Of a stretch of DNA of 5,006 nucleotides, positions 1 to 5,006 are shown in pieces (the stretch's first letter is position 1; the number at the start of each line of letters is the position of its first letter). This DNA comes from Pseudomonadota bacterium (lineage in GTDB: Bacteria; Pseudomonadota; Alphaproteobacteria; Rhizobiales; Xanthobacteraceae). A program made the position numbers and the translations under genes. The stretch covers positions 1 through 5,006 of the forward strand of contig JAEWHT010000086.1 of the NCBI GenBank assembly GCA_023387695.1, given 5' to 3'. The notes under the pieces were generated by a model. That model had not been told where the DNA came from and did not search any database. It worked only from the letters and a program-made list of their open reading frames with translations.

Positions 1-1
1 G

Positions 2-847
2 CTGGTACTCGCGGCCAAGGTTACCCATGTGCCTTCATTGATGCTGTCGGAACAGCCCGGCAGCCCGTTGCGCGAGGCACGAGAGCCGGCGGTCACGTCC
101 CTGCGCGAACTTGGGCGACGGGCAAGAGAGCGCGGCGTTACCAGCTTTGTGGTATTCGACACCCACTGGCTCTCCAATTTCGGCTACCACATCAACGCCA
201 ATGAGCGGCATCGCGGCGCTTTTACGAGCCACGAGGCGCCGCAGATGATCCAGGATCTGCGCTACGATCTGCCGGGCGATACAAGCCTTGCCAAGGCCAT
301 CGCGGGCAGGGCGCGTGATGGGGATCTCAACGTCACCGCGCATGAGGTGGAGAGCCTTGGGCTGGAATACGGCACCATCGTTCCGATGCACTATTTGAAC
401 CCGGATGGTTTCGCGAAGGTGGTCTCTGTCGCCACGCCGTTGTTCACGTCATTTGAAGAGAGCAGGATTCTCGGCGAAGCAACCCGTCGCGCCATCGACG
501 CGTCAGGTGAGCGCGTCGCGATCCTCGCCAGCGGTTCGCTCTCACATCGGCTATGGCCCAACAAGAAGCTGGGGCCCGAGGCATGGACGTCGGTCGCCAG
601 CGAGTTCAACCGCCAGGTCGATCTGCGCGTGCTCGAGCTATGGCAGGCTCGCCGCTATCGCGAATTTCTCGACATGCTTCCGGACTACGCCACCAAGTGC
701 AATGGCGAGGGCGGCATGGCTGACACGATCATGCTGTTCGCCGCGCTCGGCTGGTACGACTATCGCGGGGCGGCCGAACAGCTCTGTGACTATTTCCCGT
801 CCTCCGGGAGCGGCCAGGTCAACGTGGAATTCCACGTCGACCCCTGA
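2..847 (+). CDS. hpaD: 3,4-dihydroxyphenylacetate (homoprotocatechuate) 2,3-dioxygenase, 5' end cut by window edge
   Basis: This cytosolic class III (LigB-type) extradiol dioxygenase opens the ring of 3,4-dihydroxyphenylacetate with O2 to give 5-carboxymethyl-2-hydroxymuconate semialdehyde, in the 4-hydroxyphenylacetate meta-cleavage pathway. The protein aligns by eye along its whole length with E. coli C HpaD as I recall it (about 283 aa): 281 residues are visible and about three N-terminal residues are missing. Metal ligands expected from LigB are present: His in KVTH (codon 26-28), His in FDTHW (codon 164-166) and Glu in NGEGG (codon 707-709). The likely catalytic His is in SLSHR (codon 545-547). 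A GTG at 29 is not the start, because it would remove the first metal ligand and the conserved LAAKVTH segment; the frame is open to the left edge. The gene ends at a hairpin, so it is probably the last gene of an hpa operon extending leftward. The class is secure; exact substrate preference is inferred from the close resemblance. Confidence 0.93.
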   Translation: MVLAAKVTHVPSLMLSEQPGSPLREAREPAVTSLRELGRRARERGVTSFVVFDTHWLSNFGYHINANERHRGAFTSHEAPQMIQDLRYDLPGDTSLAKAIAGRARDGDLNVTAHEVESLGLEYGTIVPMHYLNPDGFAKVVSVATPLFTSFEESRILGEATRRAIDASGERVAILASGSLSHRLWPNKKLGPEAWTSVASEFNRQVDLRVLELWQARRYREFLDMLPDYATKCNGEGGMADTIMLFAALGWYDYRGAAEQLCDYFPSSGSGQVNVEFHVDP

Positions 848-863
848 GGCCTGCCGTCAGGCC
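848..863. terminator. Hairpin between convergent genes, possible bidirectional terminator
   Basis: GGCCTG (848-853) and CAGGCC (858-863) form a perfect 6-bp GC stem with a CCGT loop. It begins directly after the hpaD stop codon. The aminotransferase stop codon (857-859, minus strand) lies inside it. A competing pairing, CCTGA (843-847) with TCAGG (857-861), is also possible. Neither side has a strong T-tract, so intrinsic termination would be weak; the role is inferred from position between two converging genes. Confidence 0.45.
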
Positions 864-2089
864 CGCTTCTCCACATTCGCGCTGCGGGCCGGCACGCCGA
901 ACTCCTTGCGGCAGACTTCGGCCAGCACCGCGACGCCCTCGCGGATCTGCTGATGCGACGGGCTGCCAAAACACAGCCGCAGCCGCGAGCCTGAGTGGCC
1001 CTTGTTGGTCGACCATTCCGGCCCGGGATTGATCGCGACGCCGGCAGCAAGCGCAGCCTGATAGAGTTTGAGCGTATCGACCTGGTCGGGCAGCTTCACC
1101 CACAGGAAGATGCCGCCCTTGGGCGCCTCGAATTCGGCCGCGGTCCCGAACTGCTCGTTGAGGGCTTCCATCAGCGTGTCGAGCTTGGCGTGCAGCGCCT
1201 TCGTCAGCGCCGGCACATGGCTTGCGAAATGCGGCTTGCAATAGGTGGCGAGCACCATCTGTTCCAGCGCGCCGGAGCCGGCATCGGTCTTCAGCGCCAG
1301 CATCCGCGACATCACATCCCAGGGCGCGACGATGAAGCCGACGCGCAGCGCCGGTGCGATCGATTTCGAGAACGAGCCGACATGGATCACCCCGCCATTC
1401 TTGCTCATCGCGTGGATGGCCGGCGGCCGTTGTCCCGACCACACCAGATCGGCGTAGCAATCATCCTCGAAGATGGGCACGCCATATTCGGTCGACAGCC
1501 GCAGCAGTTCGGCGCGGCGGCTCTCCGGCATGATGCTGCCGGTTGGATTTTGCACGGTCGGAATGGTGTAGATGTATTTCGGCCGGATGCCGCGGCTCTT
1601 GAGGTCCGCCAACGTCGAGGCCAGCGCATCCATGCGGATGCCGTCGTCGTCGAGGGGAACGCCGACGGTGTTGACGCCCATCCGAGTCAGCCGCTGCAGG
1701 GCTCCCTGATAGGTCTCCTGCTCGACGATCACGGTGTCGCCGCGTGTGAGCAGCGTGCTGTTGACGAGGTCGAGTGCTTGGAGCGAGCCGGAGACGATCA
1801 TGAGATCGTCGACGGTGCAGCTTATGCCGCAATCACGTTTCAACTTGGCCACCAGGAATTCGCGCAAAGGTATGTAGCCTTGGGGGCCATGCGCCAGCCC
1901 GTAGGTGGCGAGCGACCGGCCCTCGCGCTGCAGGGCCTGATTGGCGGCCTCGATCAGCTCGTCCAGCGGCAGCTGCTCGGAATCATTGTTGCCGCCGACG
2001 AAGCTATATTTGGCAAGGCCCGTCCAGCGCGCAGAAGGGGCCGGCAGCCCTGCGGGAAACAGGGGCGCGAAATCGAAGCTGGACGTCAT
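857..2089 (-). CDS. PLP-dependent aminotransferase, class I/II, LysN/Aro8-like (fold type I)
   Basis: This is a cytosolic aminotransferase of 410 aa, the usual size for the family related to LysN, Aro8/ArAT and the catalytic domain of MocR regulators. It has no N-terminal winged-helix domain, so it is an enzyme and not a MocR regulator. Visible landmarks are: an ATYGLAHGPQG segment at about 61-71; SGSLQALDL (100-108), the cofactor phosphate-binding region; NPTG at 181-184; EDDCY at 208-212, where Asp210 should pair with the pyridine nitrogen; SFSKS with Lys242 as the Schiff-base lysine; and RLRLCF near 369-374, where Arg371 should bind the substrate carboxylate. I chose the ATG at 2089 because a GAGGAA site precedes it by 7 nt and the following MTSSFDFAPLF fits the family N-terminus; the open frame extends to 2191 but that part looks unrelated. 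The substrate is not readable from sequence: 2-aminoadipate, aromatic or branched-chain amino acids are all possible. It is convergent with hpaD, with 9 bp between stop codons. Confidence 0.9.
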   Translation of the reverse strand: MTSSFDFAPLFPAGLPAPSARWTGLAKYSFVGGNNDSEQLPLDELIEAANQALQREGRSLATYGLAHGPQGYIPLREFLVAKLKRDCGISCTVDDLMIVSGSLQALDLVNSTLLTRGDTVIVEQETYQGALQRLTRMGVNTVGVPLDDDGIRMDALASTLADLKSRGIRPKYIYTIPTVQNPTGSIMPESRRAELLRLSTEYGVPIFEDDCYADLVWSGQRPPAIHAMSKNGGVIHVGSFSKSIAPALRVGFIVAPWDVMSRMLALKTDAGSGALEQMVLATYCKPHFASHVPALTKALHAKLDTLMEALNEQFGTAAEFEAPKGGIFLWVKLPDQVDTLKLYQAALAAGVAINPGPEWSTNKGHSGSRLRLCFGSPSHQQIREGVAVLAEVCRKEFGVPARSANVEKRA

Positions 2090-2096
2090 GGGAGCG

Positions 2097-2102
2097 TTCC
2101 TC
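2097..2102 (-). promoter_or_regulatory. Ribosome binding site that fixes the aminotransferase start
   Basis: Read on the minus strand this is GAGGAA, followed by 7 nt and then ATG at 2089. It is the best Shine-Dalgarno match near any candidate start of this frame and decides against the longer open frame that begins at 2191. Confidence 0.75.
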
Positions 2103-2120
2103 GTTGTTTTTATTGAGCGG

Positions 2121-2139
2121 CCGGTCTGGTGCCGACCGG
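2121..2139. promoter_or_regulatory. Inverted repeat / stem-loop in the aminotransferase leader
   Basis: CCGGTC (2121-2126) and GACCGG (2134-2139) are perfect 6-bp arms around a 7-nt loop. The element lies between the predicted transcription start and the ribosome binding site of the minus-strand aminotransferase. It could be an RNA hairpin in the leader or a DNA operator. No T-run follows on either strand, so it does not look like an intrinsic terminator. Confidence 0.4.
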
Positions 2140-2153
2140 ACACTGCGATCTTG

Positions 2154-2166
2154 ATGATGTCATCAT
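2154..2166. promoter_or_regulatory. Dyad overlapping the predicted -10, candidate operator
   Basis: ATGATG (2154-2159) and CATCAT (2161-2166) are perfect arms around a single central base. The dyad overlaps the predicted -10 of the aminotransferase promoter, which is where a repressor could block RNA polymerase. The regulator is unknown and the operator role is inference from position and symmetry. Confidence 0.4.
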
Positions 2167-2191
2167 GCCAGTGTTTTGCCCGACGCGTCAA
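2162..2191 (-). promoter_or_regulatory. Predicted sigma-70-type promoter of the aminotransferase
   Basis: On the minus strand, TTGACG (2191-2186) is a 5/6 match to the -35 consensus. It is followed by 18 nt and CATGAT (2167-2162), a 4/6 match to the -10. An AT-rich stretch at about 2192-2208 lies directly upstream of the -35 and resembles an UP element; it stands out in this GC-rich sequence. Transcription would begin near 2155 and give a leader of about 65 nt. The separate promoter argues that the gene is not simply read through from the DUF3124 gene 220 nt upstream. Confidence 0.5.
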
Positions 2192-2309
2192 ATAAAATTC
2201 GTAAAATCCGTATCTGTCTCGCGCCGGGCCGAAAAGCCAATGATCTTGCGGATTGGGCTACTGTGCATGGGGTTGTTTTCGAGGTTTCGTGCGAGACGAC
2301 CCGACCTGC

Positions 2310-2870
2310 TTACTTCTTGCCGATCGTCCTCGTCGCGCGTCCCTGGCTGATGAAAGCGTAGTGCGCATTGGCGACGCCGCCAACCATCAGGGCCTCGACC
2401 ACCGGCTCGGCGATCTCGCCGGTGGCGGCCCAGTCGACGATGAAATTGGCCCCGGTCCCGCCGCGCACGTCATCGGTCGGAATGAAGATCGAGATGGTCG
2501 CGAGCGGCTTCACGGCGACCGGCGCCTTCAGATAGCTCTCGACCTGCTTGCCCGCGGTGTCGAAATAGGCGATGCGCTTCACCACCAGTGCTTGCGTCTC
2601 GGAGGCATTGTGGACGCTCAGCGTCACCGAGAAGTCGACCCGCAGTCTGCCCTGGCTCATCGCGACGCTGGAATAGGCGGGCACATAGAAGCCGCCGGAG
2701 ACAGCGAGTTCCTCCTTCGGCATCGCTTGAAGCGAATCGGCAAAATTTTGTTCGATATTGACCTTGGGCTGCGCGTGCGCGGGCAGGGCCGACGCGAGCG
2801 GGCATAGCAGCGTTGCGAAGGCGACGAGCTCCATCAGCATGTGACGAATTGCTCGTTTGCCGCGCTGCAC
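2310..2870 (-). CDS. Exported DUF3124 domain protein of unknown function
   Basis: This is a small protein, 186 aa from the chosen start, that resembles DUF3124 as I recall the family. Matching blocks are FYVPAYSSV (61-69), FSVTLSVHN (80-88), YFDTAGK (102-108), GGTGANFIVDW (137-147), PVVEALMVG (156-164) and FISQGRA (173-179). The fold looks like a beta-sandwich; no catalytic residues are evident. A signal peptide is visible: a basic n-region, a hydrophobic core at about 13-30, and a likely cleavage AHA|Q after residue 33, so the product should be periplasmic. I chose GTG at 2870 because it supplies the basic QRGKRAIRH n-region and has AGAGA just upstream; the ATG at 2840 (176 aa) or 2834 would leave an acidic, uncharged-to-negative n-region. 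The ATG at 2933 would overlap the divergent antiporter gene and is unlikely. It is divergent from the CPA2 antiporter across a very short gap. Function is unknown. Confidence 0.8.
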   Translation of the reverse strand: MQRGKRAIRHMLMELVAFATLLCPLASALPAHAQPKVNIEQNFADSLQAMPKEELAVSGGFYVPAYSSVAMSQGRLRVDFSVTLSVHNASETQALVVKRIAYFDTAGKQVESYLKAPVAVKPLATISIFIPTDDVRGGTGANFIVDWAATGEIAEPVVEALMVGGVANAHYAFISQGRATRTIGKK

Positions 2871-2907
2871 CCGGTCTCTAGGGTGCGGCGAAACGGACCA
2901 ATCTGGC
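2871..2907. promoter_or_regulatory. Short divergent control region between DUF3124 gene and antiporter
   Basis: Only 37 bp separate the chosen starts (67 bp if DUF3124 starts at the ATG at 2840). This is too short for two independent promoters with their leaders, so at least one promoter should overlap coding sequence of the opposite gene. On the minus side AGAGA (about 2875-2879) precedes the GTG. On the plus side a weak CGGA (2894-2897) lies 10 nt before the antiporter ATG. I see no convincing -35/-10 pair here. Confidence 0.35.
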
Positions 2908-4638
2908 ATGCACGAGCTCATTCGCGACATCACTCTCTGTATCCTGTTCGCCTGGATGTTGGGGCTAGCAGCCCATTTCTCCCGGCAACCGCTGATCCTG
3001 GCCTACCTTATCGCCGGCTTCTGCATAGGTCCATTCGGCGCCGGCTGGGTCAAGTCGCAGGAATCGATCAGCGTCATCTCCGAGCTCGGCCTGATCTTCA
3101 TGCTGTTCATGATCGGGCTCGAGATCGACCTGAAGAAGATCGTGCGCGCCGGCAAGGTGATCCTGTTCGCGGCGGGCGGTCAGCTTATCGGCGGCTGCCT
3201 GCTCGGCATCCTGTTCTTCGCAGGGCTGGGCCTTTCGCTCGGCGGCGGCCATTTCGATGCGCTCTATCTCTGCATCGCCTGCGCGCTCTCCTCGACCGTC
3301 ATCATCGTCAAGGTGCTCTACGAGAAGCGCGAGCTCGACACCTTGCCCGGCCGCATCACGCTCGGCGTGCTGGTGCTGCAGGACATCTTCGCCATCCTGT
3401 TCCTGGCGGTGCAGCCGAGCCTTGCGAATTTGCAAGTCAGCGTCATAGTGCTGTCGATCGGTCGCGTCGCGGTGCTGGTGGCCGCGGCACTTCTGGTCAG
3501 CCGCTACGTGCTGCCGCGGCTGTTCCATCAGATCGCCCGCCGTCCCGAGCTGATCCTGCTCGGTGCGCTCGCCTGGTGTTTCCTCGTCGCCGAGACCGCC
3601 GAGCAGCTGTCGCTCTCGCGCGAGATGGGCGCGCTGATCGCCGGCGTCTCGCTCTCGACATTTCCTTACGCGCTCGACGTCACGGCCAAGGTCACGACGC
3701 TCCGCGACTTCTTCATCACGCTGTTCTTCGTGGCGCTCGGCATGACCATTCCGGTGCCCGGCCTCTCCGTGATCGGGCTCGCGCTGATGATCGCCGCCTT
3801 CACGGTGGTGAGCCGCCTCGTCACCACCTTCACGCCGCTCTATCTGATGAAGCAGGGCCTGCGTGCGAGCCTGCTGCCGGCGATCAACCTGGCGCAGATC
3901 TCCGAGTTCTCGCTGGTGGTGATCCAGACCGGCGTCAGCGACAACCACATCGCGCCGGAGACGGCGAATGCGGCCTCCTTCGCCTTCGTGGTGCTGGCCG
4001 TACTCTCGACCTTCGTCATGACGCGCAGCGACGAGATCACCCGCTGGGCCATCGGCCCGCTCAAGCGGATCGGCCTGCGCGATCTCGACCATGGCAACGG
4101 CCATGCGGAGGAGGGACACGAGGGCGGTCACGGCGAGGCGCGCCGCATCGTCATCCTCGGCTTTTTCCGCGCGGCGAGCGCGCTATTGGCCGAGATCGAA
4201 CGGCAGGCGCCGGTCCTGCTGGAGCAGATCACGGTGATCGACTTCAACCCCCATGTGTACCAGACCCTGCTCTCGCGTGGCCTGCACGTGATCTATGGCG
4301 ACATCAGCAGCGCCGACACGCTGCTCCATGCCGGCATCGGCAAGTCCGAGATGATCATCCTCAGCGTGCCGGACGCACTGCTGAAGGGCGCCAGCAACGA
4401 GAAGCTGGTCCGCCACGTCCGCACCCTCAACCCCAACGCCCTGATCGTCGCCACCGCCGATCTGCTCTCCGATGTCGGCGAGCTCTATGCGGCTGGCGCC
4501 AGCTACGTCACCGTGACCCGGCTCAGCGACGCCCATGAATTGTTTACGGTGATCGAGGCCGCCCAGGCGGGCCTCTTGGCCGACAAGCGCGCCGAGCTCG
4601 ATACGCGGCTCGGCGAGCGGCGCGAAGTGCTGCCCTGA
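2908..4638 (+). CDS. CPA2-family (Kef-type) monovalent cation:proton antiporter with TrkA-N/RCK domain
   Basis: This inner-membrane antiporter would exchange K+ or Na+ for H+. It has 576 aa, within the range of KefB/KefC/YbaL. About a dozen hydrophobic segments lie between residues 5 and 372 and form the Na+/H+ exchanger domain. Family landmarks are FMIGLEID (67-74), ALSSTVIIVKVL (126-137), VLQDIFAI (156-163) and QISEFSLVV (330-338). Gln158-Asp159 is the KefC/GerN-like QD pair, not the DD pair of NapA-type electrogenic exchangers, and Asp159 is the expected transport carboxylate. A His-rich hydrophilic linker (395-408) leads into a C-terminal Rossmann TrkA-N domain (413 to about 555), with VIDFNPH at 443-449 and YGDISSADTL at 463-472. 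The Gly-rich loop is altered: GFFRAAS (418-424) replaces the usual GxGxxG. I chose ATG at 2908 because MHELIRDITL leads directly into the first membrane segment; a TTG at 2857 adds 17 residues that look unrelated. The family is secure, but ion specificity and glutathione gating are not shown. Confidence 0.92.
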   Translation: MHELIRDITLCILFAWMLGLAAHFSRQPLILAYLIAGFCIGPFGAGWVKSQESISVISELGLIFMLFMIGLEIDLKKIVRAGKVILFAAGGQLIGGCLLGILFFAGLGLSLGGGHFDALYLCIACALSSTVIIVKVLYEKRELDTLPGRITLGVLVLQDIFAILFLAVQPSLANLQVSVIVLSIGRVAVLVAAALLVSRYVLPRLFHQIARRPELILLGALAWCFLVAETAEQLSLSREMGALIAGVSLSTFPYALDVTAKVTTLRDFFITLFFVALGMTIPVPGLSVIGLALMIAAFTVVSRLVTTFTPLYLMKQGLRASLLPAINLAQISEFSLVVIQTGVSDNHIAPETANAASFAFVVLAVLSTFVMTRSDEITRWAIGPLKRIGLRDLDHGNGHAEEGHEGGHGEARRIVILGFFRAASALLAEIERQAPVLLEQITVIDFNPHVYQTLLSRGLHVIYGDISSADTLLHAGIGKSEMIILSVPDALLKGASNEKLVRHVRTLNPNALIVATADLLSDVGELYAAGASYVTVTRLSDAHELFTVIEAAQAGLLADKRAELDTRLGERREVLP

Positions 4639-4824
4639 CCGTTGCCGGCCGTCTTCCGTCCGGGCGAGGCGCGCCTATATCGCTGGTATCTTCGGTGCAA
4701 GCCTGAAAGCCCGCCTGGGAGCGGCCCTCGGGCATATGCGGTTGCATCCAGGCCACTAGCGCTTGGGGCCAAGTCCGGCTAAGGCGTCCATCAACGCCGG
4801 CCTATAACCAATAGAGATTGGGAC
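4639..4824 (+). other. Non-coding leader upstream of ribB with short stem-loops
   Basis: I see no gene in this 186-bp stretch. It holds a perfect 10-bp palindrome AGGCGCGCCT (4667-4676), a small ATGC/GCAT hairpin (4736-4747), a two-part stem TAGC/GCTA enclosing CTTG/CAAG (4757-4781), and GGCGT/ACGCC with a 6-nt loop (4783-4798). TATAAC (4803-4808) resembles a -10 box, but no -35 stands at the right distance and it would leave almost no leader. I could not recognise a classical FMN riboswitch. No clear intrinsic terminator follows the antiporter gene. The stems are short and could be chance in GC-rich DNA. Confidence 0.4.
4813..4816 (+). promoter_or_regulatory. Likely ribosome binding site of ribB
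   Basis: AGAG stands 8 nt before the ATG at 4825. It is a modest Shine-Dalgarno match but correctly spaced, and it agrees with the conserved N-terminus of the product. Confidence 0.45.
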
Positions 4825-5006
4825 ATGCCCGATACCGTCCAGGAAGTTCTGCAGGCCTTTGCCCGGGGCGAGCTCGTCGTCGTGACCGATGATGATGATC
4901 GCGAGGGCGAGGGCGATCTGATCGTCGCCGCTTCATTCTGCACAGCGGAAAAGATGGCCTTCATCATCCGCCACACCTCCGGCATCGTCTGCGCGCCGAT
5001 CACCAC
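4825..5006 (+). CDS. ribB: 3,4-dihydroxy-2-butanone 4-phosphate synthase, 3' end cut by window edge
   Basis: This cytosolic, Mg2+-dependent enzyme converts ribulose 5-phosphate to 3,4-dihydroxy-2-butanone 4-phosphate plus formate, supplying the four-carbon unit of riboflavin. Only the first 60 or so codons are visible. The signature acidic loop is TDDDDREGEGDL at 21-32, equivalent to the DDEDRENEGDL motif of characterised enzymes; Arg26, Glu27 and Asp31 correspond to substrate and metal contacts. RHTSGIVCAP at 49-58 is the next conserved block. The ATG at 4825 is chosen because the protein then starts a short distance before the acidic loop, as in the family, and AGAG precedes it. Whether a C-terminal GTP cyclohydrolase II-like domain follows (RibBA) cannot be seen, so the symbol could be ribBA. 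It follows the antiporter gene on the same strand after 186 nt and probably has its own promoter. Confidence 0.92.
   Translation, partial: MPDTVQEVLQAFARGELVVVTDDDDREGEGDLIVAASFCTAEKMAFIIRHTSGIVCAPIT

Noticed and set aside
29..31. GTG as the start of hpaD
   Set aside because: It would delete the conserved LAAKVTH segment and a metal-ligand His; the frame continues to the window edge, so the true start is just outside.
995..2116. Plus-strand open frame of 373 codons antisense to the aminotransferase
   Set aside because: It mirrors the codon bias of the real minus-strand gene and shows no family motif; the minus-strand frame has all the PLP enzyme landmarks.
2802..2804. Lipoprotein cysteine in the DUF3124 signal peptide
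   Set aside because: The single Cys (residue 23) follows TLL, which is not a good lipobox, and a standard AHA|Q cleavage site lies ten residues further on.
2857..2859. TTG as the start of the antiporter
   Set aside because: The extra 17 residues are hydrophilic and do not resemble the family N-terminus; the ATG at 2908 leads straight into the first membrane helix.
2965..4131. Minus-strand open frame of 388 codons antisense to the antiporter
   Set aside because: The composition is highly charged and low in complexity, as expected for the complement of a GC-rich membrane protein gene, with no recognisable domain.
2841..4538. Long plus-strand open frame of 565 codons overlapping the antiporter gene
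   Set aside because: It is a +1-type shadow of the antiporter: its product is rich in Arg, Pro, Ala and His, with no membrane segments or family motifs, while the other frame gives a clear CPA2 protein.
4639..4824. FMN (RFN) riboswitch upstream of ribB
   Set aside because: Only short fragments resemble the element; the conserved AGGGTG, ACCGGCGGT and GCCGACGGT blocks are not found. Kept as a finding to test, not as a feature call.
1..5006. A new multi-gene defence, mobile or biosynthetic system
   Set aside because: All five genes belong to known families with ordinary chromosomal roles, arranged as separate transcription units; no nuclease, reverse transcriptase, recombinase, toxin pair or repeat array is present.

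Overview
The window reads as chromosomal DNA from a GC-rich alphaproteobacterium. Base composition, strong G/C third positions and the gene content fit Hyphomicrobiales, most like Bradyrhizobium and relatives. This placement is by general resemblance, not by a search. I see no mobile element, tRNA, rRNA, CRISPR array or prophage gene.

Layout from left to right. (1) 2-847, plus strand: the nearly complete 3' part of hpaD, the extradiol dioxygenase that cleaves homoprotocatechuate. Its first few codons lie outside the window. (2) 848-863: a GC-rich hairpin between two convergent genes. (3) 857-2089, minus strand: a fold-type I PLP aminotransferase of the LysN/Aro8-like group, with a clear ribosome binding site, a plausible promoter, a dyad over the -10 and a leader stem-loop. 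(4) 2192-2309: no gene seen. (5) 2310-2870, minus strand: a small exported DUF3124 protein. (6) 2908-4638, plus strand, divergent from the previous gene: a CPA2 (Kef-type) cation:proton antiporter with a C-terminal TrkA-N/RCK domain. (7) 4639-4824: a non-coding leader with several short stem-loops and no recognised riboswitch. (8) 4825 to the right edge: the start of ribB, first step of the ribulose-5-phosphate branch of riboflavin synthesis.

The genes look like several separate transcription units rather than one system. hpaD is probably the last gene of a 4-hydroxyphenylacetate/homoprotocatechuate operon lying to the left. The aminotransferase could feed aromatic amino acids toward such a pathway, but it is convergent with hpaD and that link is only an inference. 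The DUF3124 gene and the antiporter share a very short divergent control region, so they may be co-regulated envelope/ion-homeostasis functions. ribB is housekeeping.

I do not find convincing evidence of an undescribed multi-gene system. The points most worth a second look are the antiporter's altered nucleotide-binding loop and His-rich linker, the DUF3124-antiporter pairing, the aminotransferase control region and the ribB leader.
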